Under the pieces are notes generated by a model. That model saw only the letters and a program-made list of their open reading frames with translations. It did not search any database and was not told where the DNA came from. Positions 24,086-35,600 of a DNA stretch of 64,000 bases are shown piece after piece. The stretch spans positions 2,604,001 through 2,668,000 of the forward strand of contig JASJZH010000006.1 of the NCBI GenBank assembly GCA_037178975.1, given 5' to 3'. Origin of the DNA: Oscheius tipulae. Lineage: Eukaryota > Nematoda > Chromadorea > Rhabditida > Rhabditidae. Every line of letters starts with the position of its first letter. The stretch's first letter is position 1. Position numbers and translations under genes: made by a program.

Positions 24086-27000
24086 ATGTTAGCTGGTGGT
24101 CGGGCTAGAAGATGTGTAGGTGACCTCATTCTCGGGTGAGCAAACAGCACACACAGGAGCCTTGCAGTCCCTGAGCACTAATGTTTATTTTCAGATGTTC
24201 TCAGGCAGTATCATGCTTCCGGCAGTGGAGAGTTCGGGCACCTTCCCGATCCGCCAAAGTCGTCATTTGAGCCTACGACAGGAATTCGTCCGGAAGACAG
24301 TCAGCGTGTCCATCTCATCAATGCTTTCCGTAGATATGGTTATCTAGCTGCCGACTTGGATCTCTTGGGTCTCAAAAAACCTGCTAAGTAACATTTAAAA
24401 GTGTGCTTAAGTATTCAAAAATTTTCAGTGTGCCCGAACTCAATCCAGAGATATATGGAATACCCAAAGATGAGGTGCTGCAAGGCAAAGATCTGAACAT
24501 TAGTGATTTGGCTGACCAGTTGAAGCTTATCTATTGCGGACCAATGGCCATCGAGTTCATGCACATCAATGTGAATTTTTTTTATTATTGGTATAGTTGA
24601 AGCGTTTAAGCGTTTAATCGTTGCAAAGAGCACCGTTCTTGCTTTTGCTATTTAGCATTTTCTAACTAAATGGACTCTTCAGAATTGGGAAGAGCGACAA
24701 TGGCTGGCAACGAACTTCGAAAACGCTGTTGCCAAAGAGCTCAGAGGCGAGGAGAGAAAAAAGTTGTGTCAACTGATGCTCAGATGCGAGGTCAGTAAAA
24801 ATTGATCACGTTGTTGAAGTTCCCATTTAGAACTTCGATCATTTCATGGCTACAAAGTTCCCGACCGTCAAAAGATATGGAAGTGAGGGTGCCGAAGCCA
24901 TGTACGGCTTCTTCTCCGAAATGTTCGATTCTGCTTCTGAACAAGGCATCCAACAGGTTCTATTCAGTTTTCTTAAACGTATTAAAAGTGTCTAGATCAT
25001 CGTTGGCATCGCTCACCGTGGCCGTCTCAATCTGCTTAACGAGCTGATGCAGTTCCCAACTGTCCAGATGTTCCGCAAAATGAGAGGAAAGACCGAGTTC
25101 CCAGAAGATGTCCAAGGCTCTGGAGATGTGCTTTCTCATTTGAGTAAGATGGACTAAGTATTTTATATTTTATTGAACTTGTTTTAGCTTCTTCATTCGA
25201 ACACCAAGGTACCGATGGAAAAGTGCATGTCACTATGCTTCCCAATCCTTCTCACCTGGAAGCTGTTAACCCTGTAGCCATGGGAAAGGCCAGAGCTCGT
25301 GCCAGAAGTCTCAACTTGGGCGAGTACTCGAGTGAGCGGGATGCTCGAGTCGGAGACGGAGTCCTCTGTGCTTTGATTCACGGAGATGGTGCTTTCACTG
25401 GACAAGGAATTGTATGGGAATCGCTAGCTCTGAGCAAAGCACCTCATTTCCGCCTTGGAGGAACTATCCATCTGGTGACCAACAACCAAGTGGCTTTCAC
25501 AGCTGAAGGTCATGTCGGTAGATCGACATTCCACTGCACGGATATCGCCAAATCGTTCGAGTTTCCAGTCATTCATGTGAATGGAGATCATCCTGAGGTA
25601 TATCAGTTGTTTTTATTTTCAATTTAGCTATTTAGGAAGTGGTGAAAGCTACCCAACTTGCCATGGCTTACCGCGAAAAGTTCCGCAAGGACATCTTCAT
25701 CAATCTGATTGGCTATCGTCGATGGGGACACAATGAACTTGATGATCCCAGTTTTACTCAGCCAGTAATGTACAAAGCTATCGAAGGGCGCGATTCTGTA
25801 CCTCGCCAGTATGCCGATCAACTTGTGGCAGAAGGACTAATCTCTGAGGATGAAATCAAGCAAGCAAAAGAGCAGCACACCAACAAACTGCTCGAAGCTT
25901 TTCGTGGAGTTGAAAATTCGAAGCCGAGGTTTATCTATGAGAAAAACTAAAAGATGTTAAATTTAGTGCCAACCACCTACAAGGAAACTGGAAAGGATAT
26001 CGTCAGGCTCCTGCCGAGGTTTTAAAATGGAACACCGGTGTTGAATCAGATTTGCTCAAGTTTGTGGGTGCTGCTTCCGTCACTGCTCCTGATAATTTTG
26101 TGAGCACCTTTTCACTTTTTCTTCATTCTTGATCTGTAGGCAGTACATCCACATCTGAAGAAAACCCATTGCGAAGCGAGAATTAACAAGCTTGTCGCTG
26201 GCGAAGGACTGGATTGGGCCACAGCTGAAGCACTAGCTTTTGGATCTCTCTTGGTCGAAGGAAACGACGTCAGAATCAGTGGACAAGATGTTGGAAGAGG
26301 AACTTTCAGTCATAGGTACAGAAACTCATTTTGAAAAAAGATGAAGATTATAGGCATGCAATGCTTGTTGACCAAACCAACGACCAGACGTACTACCCAC
26401 TGAACAACATTTCTCCTGATCAGACGGGATTTATCGAAGTTGCCAATAACCTCTTATCCGAAGAGGCCATCATGGGATTCGAGTTTGGATTTTCGCTTGA
26501 CAATCCGAGACGCCTCTGTATTTGGGAAGCACAGTTTGGAGACTTTTTCAACGGAGCACAAATAATCATTGATACCTTCATTGCAAGTGCAGAAAGTAAG
26601 CCGTTTTTCTTTTTAGGTCTTACAAATGTGATGTTTTAGGCAAATGGCTCACTCAATCTGGCTTGACACTTCTTCTTCCTCATGGTTTTGATGGAGCTGG
26701 ACCAGAACACAGCAGCTGTAGAATGGAGCGTTTCCTTCAACTTTGTGATTCGAAAGAAGACCAGACTCCAGTGGATGGAGAAAATATCAACTTCCGAGTA
26801 GCTAATCCAACAACCAGTGCTCAGTACTTCCATCTTTTGAGAAGACAGGTAAATTTACAATTTTACAGGTTGAGATTGTCATTGACCTCCTCAGATGGTT
26901 CCTGACTATCGCAAGCCTCTTATTGTCGTTGCCCCGAAAGTTCTTCTCCGTCATCCCAAGGCAGCCTCTTGTCTGACTGATTTGGCTCCAGGTACATCCT

Positions 27001-27471
27001 TCCAAGATGTTATCGACGACAAGACATGTAGCAAACAAAAAGTCAACAAGGTAGATCATCGACATCACTCTGAACAAACCATTGACTTAGGTCATTTTCG
27101 TTTCTGGAAAGCACTGGATAGCAGTTGAAAAAGCACGTGACGAGAAAGGCCTCAAAGAGTCTGTGGCCATCATACGTCTGGAATCTCTGTGTCCATTCCC
27201 GGTAAAAGCTGCTCAAGAAACTCTTTCGCAGTATCCCAATGCTAAAGGTGAGTTCATTTTTGAAGCAAAGGAAATGTTTGCAGAGTACATCTGGTCCCAG
27301 GAAGAGCCTCGAAATGCCGGTGCCTGGTCCTTTGTTCGTCCCCGCTTTGCCAACGCCTTGGGCATCAATCTCAAGTACGCGGGTCGACCTGAGCTGGCAT
27401 GGACAGCAACAGCTATCGGAGAGCATCATGCCAAAGAGTTCGATGCACTCATCAAGGCCACTTTCGAGTAA
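24086..27471 (+). CDS. DHTKD1, mitochondrial 2-oxoadipate dehydrogenase E1
   Basis: Fifteen exons join in phase to 904 codons. The start lies two bases after a CAG acceptor, which fits trans-splicing. The first residues ([10 protein letters not shown]) are Arg-rich, as in a mitochondrial presequence. The E1 domain shows the phosphate/TPP region [50 protein letters not shown], the TPP motif from [10 protein letters not shown] to [69 protein letters not shown] and [18 protein letters not shown]. Segments such as [12 protein letters not shown] and FFNGAQII match DHTKD1 rather than the classical 2-oxoglutarate dehydrogenase. The enzyme acts in lysine/tryptophan breakdown, passing glutaryl groups to the shared E2/E3. 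C. elegans has an orthologue (ZK836.2, from memory). Confidence 0.95.
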
Positions 27472-28836
27472 AATACTTACGTGTCATTTTTAGGGAATAA
27501 TTCTGTGGCCGGTGTGAAAAGTTTGTTTTGATCAGGGATAAAAATAATAAAGTACACATATCACTAGACCACATAGACAGAATGAAAGTGCATTGCATTT
27601 TACATGTAGCATATTGGGAACTAAAGAGAAATTGTATTGGACCGGCTTTGCGACTTAACTCGATTAGTAGCTGCTCCACGAGCTCATCTCATTTGTCTAG
27701 ACCGCTGGGCTCATCGTTTCCATGTTATAGTATATTCTCTTCTTGGAGGCGATCTTCAAACTTTATGAAGATCTGCGCCCGTCAAAGCCGCCCGGATCGC
27801 TAGATTGATTACTGGTCCGCGTGCATATGGCGTTCATTTCTTTGTTTCTTCATCACGAGCTAAAATGTTTTCACAAATCCTAGTTCAGACCAACTGTCAC
27901 ACCAAACCATCCAAAATCGTTGGCGTATTTTATGGAACAGACTCCGTTTTACATGAGAAGATCGTTCCGTCATTCTCACAGCCAAGACGAACCTCATTTC
28001 CTTTGTGTTCCGCGCCGCACGGAGAGATAGCTTGACAATTTCCGACTGCCTTTCATCTTCATGTTGTCTTCGAGGCTACAGGCAGCCGTCTCTTTCACAA
28101 GTCGTTAGCATAATGCGCGGCTTAATCGTCATTCATTTGCGCATCACATCAAAGCCTTGGTGCTGAACGCTCTACAATACCGACACTGTCCTCATCAACT
28201 GGTTGATAGATGATGAATAGGTAAATGAGAGAGCGTGTAATGTTATGCCATATCTTCCTAGTTAAAATCTGTGCATATGGCGTATCACAACTGTTTTCGT
28301 AGCTCGCAATCGGTGTTTTATTCACCGAGTTAACCACTTGTGCCGACCGGCTGTGCTGCGCGACTTGGCCTTACCACTCTGCCTGCTCAATATTGGGATA
28401 TTTCACAGATCTCAGCATTCCGGTCCCCTATCATAGAAGCGTGATTTTGTACACCTCGGGGCATCAAAATCCTAATTCGACGGGACGCGTCGGCACCTGG
28501 CGCCTAGGCTATCCTTTAATTGCCCAATTTGTCTGATTTATACCTTTAGCACTACACGCAACCGACGTTTTGCATACCAAAATCACACGATACACCTTAA
28601 TCTTTGCCGATTTTTGGCGTTTCAATTACTGTACACGCTGCGGGTGGCAATTAGGTACGAAGCAGGTTTAGAGTGACCTCTGTGTCCATTTTTTGTGTGC
28701 CAGCGGGCTCCATTACAACAGGTGCTGTTTACAGAGATACTATCTCAATGAGCTCAATTCTTCTTCGGCTGCTTTGTAGACACTCAACAAGTTAGCCAAC
28801 AGTCAAACTTCGAGATAAGGACTCATTACGAGTTCG

Positions 28837-28851
28837 ACCTCCTTTTCAAGC
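28837..28851 (+). repeat. copy 1 of a dispersed repeat
   Basis: ACCTCCTTTTCAAGC here is identical to 30842-30856. Similarity extends to the left (ACGAGT a few bases before, ACTTCGA further left) and weakly to the right (CCTTTGA, CAAG), so about 50-60 bases appear related. Confidence 0.5.
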
Positions 28852-30841
28852 GGTCTTTCACTCCTTTGACAAGCGACGCCCTACCGTTTCGTGGCCACAT
28901 TTCTGCCATTTGATATACTGCACTTGGCCTCTAATCGGGGCGACCATTTTGGCAGCCGGCACGCGACTTTAATCTCTGCTACTTGTCGCACGTACGAGAA
29001 GAATCCTTTTACGCCATGTTTCTTCCGTCCAACGGGTGGTCACTTTCCTCTTTCCTTCTTTTTTTGATCTATCCATTAGTGCTGCTGCTGACCCACAAGA
29101 CTGGATAACCACTAAACGTCCTCGTTTTTTGGAAGGCAATTGCTCAACCGCTGCCAGTCGGCTGTCAAAGGACCGTTCGCTGTGTTCGCGTGTTCAGTAA
29201 CAGCTAGCACCCATCTTTTATCTTTAGCAGAAACAGATCGTACCGCCGGAGAGATGCAGCTGCACGTCCTCAGCTCTGTTTTCGTATCAAGCTTTTTGCA
29301 ACATCTGGGCCTCTAAGCAGCTGTAATGAACGCTTGTTATTGATATTATTGAGCAACTGATGCAAAGTTGTCTCAGACCTTCGTATGCTACAATATAAGA
29401 TTCCTATTCATAATAGAACGGCTTTTGGTCAACACTAGTTGGTCAACACTAAACAAAAATGGCCACTGCTGTGGACAATACCTCCTGAAACGATAATAAA
29501 CTTTTTTATCTGCTCTAGATTCACTTCCCTTACGCGCCCATTTTTTCGATTTGGAACGCGTCGTCCTCGAAAGGCAGTGTTCTTTTCAATCGGTCTCTGC
29601 CACCCATAGTGTCTGATTATTATCTTCGTTCGACCTTTACTTTCTCTCAACTAGTCTACAGTGCCGGTGTACGCAGCTGCATATGTAAATCAAGGCTGGA
29701 ACGTGTTGTATATTCACCTGAACACATGCGATTCCTATGCATCCCTCCGTCAATCGCGTTGGCTCTGCAATGTTGCGGTTATCTTAACTTCTGTTTTAAC
29801 TAGATGCAATTTTTAGGAAGAGTGTCCTTCGTTCTGATAGAGGGCGCTTTTTACGATCGCCTGTTTTCTCGTTTACCACCCAAATCTTCTCTGACCGCTA
29901 CGCTTGTTCTCTTTATGGCTCCGGTGGCCTGATTTCGTCTACTAACTACAGTTTTGAAAATTCCTTAAAACCGTCTTTCTAATCTCTATATTTTACATGG
30001 TCAAGCTGCAAGTCGTTATCAACATTGCTGGAAAGCAGTTATGAGACTACCACCGCCGTAAAAAAACAAGTGGATGCAATCGTTCACGAGAGGCACTTGC
30101 TCTTGAGGTGTGACAGATCGGCATGTGACAGACAGGTGGAGTGTCCAGCCACCAATCTCTACTCCCGCGTAATTTGTGCCTCGGCGGTGTTGCTTCTGCT
30201 GTAATCGGCAGCGCCAATCCATCCTTTGCCTGTCATAGGCGAAGACACACGACCAGTGAATTCCGCCAGTGGCAGGAGTAAAGAGTCATATCGGTCTGTC
30301 CAATGAGCCGGGACATTTGAATCATTCAGATTCTTGACATCTGTTACAGTCATTCTCTCACATTTCGCGCTTTATACGGCTGCCCGGGGGAGCTATTCGG
30401 GTTTAGACTGAGCATATGGTGTAACTGGTCAACATGAGACTACAATATATCACTCCCAGATTTGCGCCTCAGCTTCACTTTCTGGTATTTCGAAGATTAT
30501 TACAAGTTTTGATGCAAAGTTACTGTTCTCCTTTGAACTTTCTTTTGTGAGGTAATTGTAAGCAATTTTATGCCTCGAAATTTTAACGATGCCGCTCTTT
30601 CTCTGTGACTGTGACTAGAAACAGAAAACCGCTGAACCGATAGCTCATAAAGATAAACCGAGGCAATGATTTCTGGTATGCGAAATAGCCATTCACACCG
30701 CTATAGGCCCAACTATTTCCCTACGAGAAGGCTCTCTATTCTTTCGAACTCGGTTATAAAAGGAAACGTTCCATAAATTCTTTGCGCGCAAAAAAGTTGG
30801 AGTCATATGAACCGTTTAACAGCTTCACTTCGAACGAGTCA

Positions 30842-30856
30842 ACCTCCTTTTCAAGC
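30842..30856 (+). repeat. copy 2 of a dispersed repeat
   Basis: Second copy of the 15-base core at 28837, in the same orientation about 2 kb away. A weaker relative (CGACCTCCTTTTTACAAG) lies near 31.14 kb. Confidence 0.5.
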
Positions 30857-31238
30857 CCTTTGAGCGAACAAGTTAAAGAACTACCTCGTTCCCACACCAT
30901 TGCTTAGGCATTTTTCGTCAGTTACCCGTCTCTCCCAGCCGTTCCTTAGCCAATTTATGACCCAGTAGCAAGGGAGCGCCAGTCACCTCCTTCACCTGCC
31001 ACTTCGGTAACACGAGAAGCCGATTGTTTTCACCTCAATAGCGATTAGGATGTGTTGAAAGTCACGCAATGAATCACTCATCCATTCAGACGAAAGCAAA
31101 CAGTTCTCGCAAAATTTTGGAGGAAACCGTAATCCGACCTCCTTTTTACAAGAAGTCAGATGTTCGCGCAGTTTACCAAAGTCTCAAAGATCTGACTGAC
31201 AAAACACTGTTGATCTTTAATTCCCTCTGGTCTTTCCA

Positions 31239-31243
<5 letters not shown>

Positions 31244-31270
<27 letters not shown>
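31244..31270 (-). repeat. 27-T run, a poly(A) tract on the minus strand
   Basis: Twenty-seven consecutive T on the plus strand. On the minus strand this is A27, preceded 14 bases earlier by AATAAA (plus-strand TTTATT at 31285-31290). That spacing is typical of an mRNA cleavage site followed by a poly(A) tail. Confidence 0.75.
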
Positions 31271-31893
31271 AGATATGAGCCACTTTTATTGCCGCCTATC
31301 ATTCCACGATTGAGCCTTTGTAGGGTTTCGGCACCTGCCTCGCCATCTGCCCTAGTCGTTTTCCCAGACACCTTTAGGCGAAAAGGATTTCTTTACGGTC
31401 AGACACCTGGCTGAAGTCTGATGAGCGATAAGGCCGTTTTGTCTTCTCGGTGACTCCAGTTAACGGATCTGTTCAACCAAGCAACGTAACCTTCATTTAC
31501 TTTTTCCGTACTCTTCTTTTCACGGAACTAATGGGAACCCGAGGTGTCCTCACTTTTTCGATCCCCTTGTTTCACCTGGCAACAGGTGAACGTGTTTGCT
31601 AAGACAGTTTCAAGACCACACCAGATTCCTGACGGTGCCAATTGTTAGCACAAATGTTTCCGTAGTAAGGGAATTGGCGGCCGCGTTTGGTCTTCCGGTG
31701 GGCGGGGTCAGAGGCTGATTGCGTCTTCTATTGCATTACGAGCTGCCGTTACGCAGGGGCTAGCGTAAGTGCGCGCAAGTCCGTCCAGCTACCGGCCATC
31801 ATCGCCAAATTCCGAACTTGAGAAGAAGAACGACGGAGGTGTCCAATTTCGGAGCAGACACTTCAACGCTCCGTTCCGCAGCTAATTCTTCTC

Positions 31894-32352
31894 TCATCTA
31901 TTGTACTCAATGAGGGGACCCCACTCCGAAACAAGATTAGCACTTTTTGCCTCCCGTAATCCTATTTCTTCAAATGGCCATTCCAATATGAGAGCTTTTC
32001 TCAAAATCCGGAAATTAAGGGCAGACTGACCCGAGTAATCAGTTTGAGAAGGATGGGCTGAGAGTTGCCTTCTTGCTGGTCTTCTCCCACTGGCACCAAT
32101 CCTGACAGTGAGAGGTATCGGTGAGAGGCCATGCTCTTTTGTCCGTACCGTCATCCGGACAATACAGATGCCTTGTTTTATTCCGAATTGTGCTAGTATT
32201 ATGTGTATTTTTCCTTTCGCGCTTTCTTTTGATACCGTTATCCTTACTCGTAGTACCGAGTGGTTTTTAACCATTCGTAGTTCAAATGATCCTCTTACGT
32301 CGGCGACTGTTGCATGTTTGAGCTGCAGTCGCCAATTGAGTAAAGTTCCCAA
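31894..32352 (-). other. unrecognised 152-codon open frame
   Basis: This is the longest open frame in the gap. It runs on the minus strand about 0.6 kb 5' of the A27 tract. The translation is basic, with no recognised motif, and starts from an ATG with no clear acceptor before it. It may be chance or part of a retroposed transcript. Confidence 0.2.
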
Positions 32353-32691
32353 AACAACTAGTTATTATCGAGTCACTGAAAGCGACTGTAACCGCCGGAC
32401 ATAATTTGCCATTGTTTTCAGCCCACATCTTGTAAAACTAGGCGTCCTCGCGTCGGTTTCGATTTCAGTCCTCCTCCTCTCTTTGATCACCTGCGCTTTT
32501 CTTCAGTTTCAGTTTTGCACAAGGAAGAGGTTCATGCTCAGTTCTGTTTTTTCGAGATCTGGAACCCTCTTGTCGACACTCATTAGTCATGTCCTTGTGT
32601 CGTAATATAGCTGCTGCTAGAAATCTGCCCATTATCTCGCCGTCAACGCTTAACATCTTTCTAGCAAGTTTATCACGTGTGAGTTTCAGGC

Positions 32692-35600
32692 ATGGAGCGG
32701 GGGAACATCCTCCCGCGACCACCGGCCTCGCCTCTTCGAACGAACAGTAAGGTGAGTGACCCGGCATGGGTATGACTGACATGGTGGCCAGTGGCTTGAC
32801 CAGCGGTTACAATAAAGCATTCGTCTGAATATATCAACTTATGAGATTTCAGTTACGGTTATGTGGGTTCGTATCCTCGGAAGACGTCTGCAGCCAGCGA
32901 GTCACAACATCACACGTGAACCAAGTCCACATTGCTGGATCCTCCAAATCTCATTCTAAAAATGCTTTCGAATGTGTTTTTGGTCCGGATGTTCCGTCGG
33001 TTTGTTTCCTTATTTCAGTTTATTCAAACTTTTTAAGGATGGTATCGCTACTAGTATTTTGCCGGAGCTGCTCCACTCTTTGTTTAACGGCAACGACTGC
33101 GCTTTCATGACATTTGGTGGAAAATCTCGAGGTATTTTAGCGCATAAAATAAAGCATGAATCGGCCGTTTTGCTAGTTTACAACCGGGACGTTCGCGGAT
33201 CAAATTTCCAGAGAGAATGACAGAAAACGATTTCAGGGAAGGAGAGTCTTCTCTACGGGGGAGATGAAGCAGGCAAGCCAGGACTTCTTCAAACTTGCGT
33301 TGAAAGCATTTTTCGTATGATCGACGAGTCCAGGTACTCAATTTGCAAGTTGTTTTCAAGCTGTTTTCAGGTCAAAACGTCATGATGTCCGCTTGCAGCT
33401 TCGACTCTCTGCGCTCCTTTACTCACAGCGGGAGAACTCATTAACCGACCTCTTGTCCGCCTTCAACAGTGGTATTGGATGTTATTCAGACCAAACAAGA
33501 AAACATGCTTAAGATCCACGAAGAAAATCTGTCAAAATAGCGGAAGATATCGAAAACGAGAGCGCTATAAGAGTAGAATCTCCGGAGCAGGCTCTTTTCT
33601 ATTTGAACGCCGCTGTCGATCATCGTCTTGTTGGTAAGCCGCATCATAATTTCTTGAATTTCATCATGTTTCAGAAGATGAAGATTCGTTCAGAACAAAT
33701 CACTTGTTCTTGTTCTTCAATTTATACACGTATAAAACGAGTGGAACAGAACTGGAAGGTGGAAGAAGGAGACTGGCTTTTGTGGATATGGGAATCGGAG
33801 AGAGGAACTCACAACGAGGAGAGATGACGATGCCAGTGTTGGGTGGAATCCTTCTGACTCTCTTCCAAGGCCAGAAACACATTCCCTCAAGGTGAGGATC
33901 AGGACAAAACTTAGCCGTAGGTACTGGCCGCCGCGTCCATTTAATCCCTAGCCTCGTTCGCTTGAGCCTTATCGCCTTTTTTCTCGCCGCCGTCTATTTG
34001 AAAGATGACGATGAGAAACGAAGTGACTTGCAGAAAAAATGGGGTCTGGATTCAGAATTGAGCAGCGTTTTGTCTTGTCTTCTATATGTTTGTCGTAAAG
34101 TGTCAGTATGTCTACACGAGTACATGTGTCCCGTGTGGCAATCTGTCATCAGTGTCGCCGCCGCTTGAACCGTCGCCATTGCTCAATTCTTTTCGCCGCC
34201 GATCCTCAGGAGACACAAAATGAAATCCGGCGGTCTCTTCTTAAAGCCCGAAACTTCGTCTTACGGAGACAATTGACAACATCCGCAATGGGATCTGCCA
34301 ATTGTAGTCAGCTGTTGGGATCCGAGGACGCATAAACATAGTATAACGTCTTAACTTTCAGGGAAAATACACTTTCAAGACTTCTTCGATGTTCTTTGGC
34401 CTCTGCAAGACTATCAACTATCCTCTTCTCCTTCTCAGCCAAGACCGACGACAACGAAAACATTGTTCAGTTGGCAAGCAAATTGGCTCGTGTCAAGAGG
34501 AATCGGTCTCATGCCAAGGTGAGAGCAAGTTTCACCGTCATGTGAAAGGTTTTCGATCACTAGGCTTAAAAAGATTTTATCTCAGTGTCACTGTGAGTCG
34601 TCTGAACACAATGGCAGTTACTAATTGGCCCGAAAGAGAGCAGCATCTCAAGCACCTCTTTTGTCCGTGTTCCCCTTTGAAACAACTTCTCCAGATGGTC
34701 TTGAGAGCAAAACCGACGAATGGCAAAAAATGCTTTTTGCGGGATGGGTACTAGAACATGTATGGTCTCTTATTAAGACTGATCTTGATCCCCCTGAGGA
34801 CCGCAATTTGCTACCGCGATCGCTGCTAATTGTGCCCTTCCGGCGTGGACAATGCGACCCCTTCTTACAGTAATTGGTCCGCATTGCGGCTATCCAAACA
34901 AGTAGGACCTCTTGAAACTCTACCTCATACGAAAGCTTGTTGGACGGTTTTGGCGCTGCGCCATCCGTCATTCACGTCGCGTAATCAATCTGCGCAAGAG
35001 GCGCTGCCAACTGAGAAACAATATGCGCCTTTTTGCCAAAAACGGCGCGGGGGAGCATGTGGCCTCTAGTTCAAAAAGAGTCGCCATAATTGCAAGACAA
35101 CAATTTTTCAGACTTCGGAGACTGGATCGGTTCGCTCTGGAGCACGGTCCGAACTTGAAAGTGGAAGTGAAATGAGTGCGGCTGAGACTGTAATTTATGT
35201 GGGACCACGACCTCTTCATAGAGCTAGTGCTCTAGCTCCGAGAAGTCCCTCGGTCTGCTCCAAGGTTAGATTTTAAGACGTAATCCATCATTTTCACGAG
35301 CTCAGCCCGTCCATTAAATATCAACAGCCGTGGTTATAATGAGTTTACAACAAAAGTTCAGGTAACTCAGACAAGCGACAGCTCAGGGAAGACACCAATT
35401 GGGTCTGTTCCTCCCATGCTCAAAGTGAGTTTTTACCACGTTTGGCCTTTGTTTCTGCAGCTCATTTTAATGCTTCCAGTAACTAACAAACTGTCCGTCT
35501 AAAGGTGTTTTATTTAGGATGTTAAGGGTCACACTCCCTTCATCTCGGCAACGCTCAAGCTCTACGATGATCTGTGCTCTCCCCCCGGGACTTCATACGA

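Larger units (their letters stand above)
27472..32691. other. 5.2-kb stretch with no supported gene, upstream of vab-8
   Basis: Together with the DHTKD1 3' UTR this is the largest non-coding stretch in the window. Open frames are short and lack splice-compatible partners. It likely contains the vab-8 promoter. Visible structures are a 27-T run with an adjacent reverse-strand AATAAA, a duplicated sequence of about 25 bases, and a 152-codon minus-strand frame, each listed separately. Confidence 0.5.

Noticed and set aside
28515-28531. Sequence resembling the SL1 spliced leader (TTTAATTGCCCAATTTG)
   Set aside because: It differs from the leader at several positions, lacks the GT donor directly after it and has no Sm-site downstream, so it is not an SL RNA gene.
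33896-34335. Plus-strand frames between two vab-8 exons
   Set aside because: The motor sequence continues directly from HIPS to RENTLSRLL across this interval, so it is a 470-base intron.
35306-35361. Apparent vab-8 exon starting CCCGTCCATT
   Set aside because: It would break the frame by one base. Using the later TTCAG acceptor at 35361 keeps phase 0 without it.
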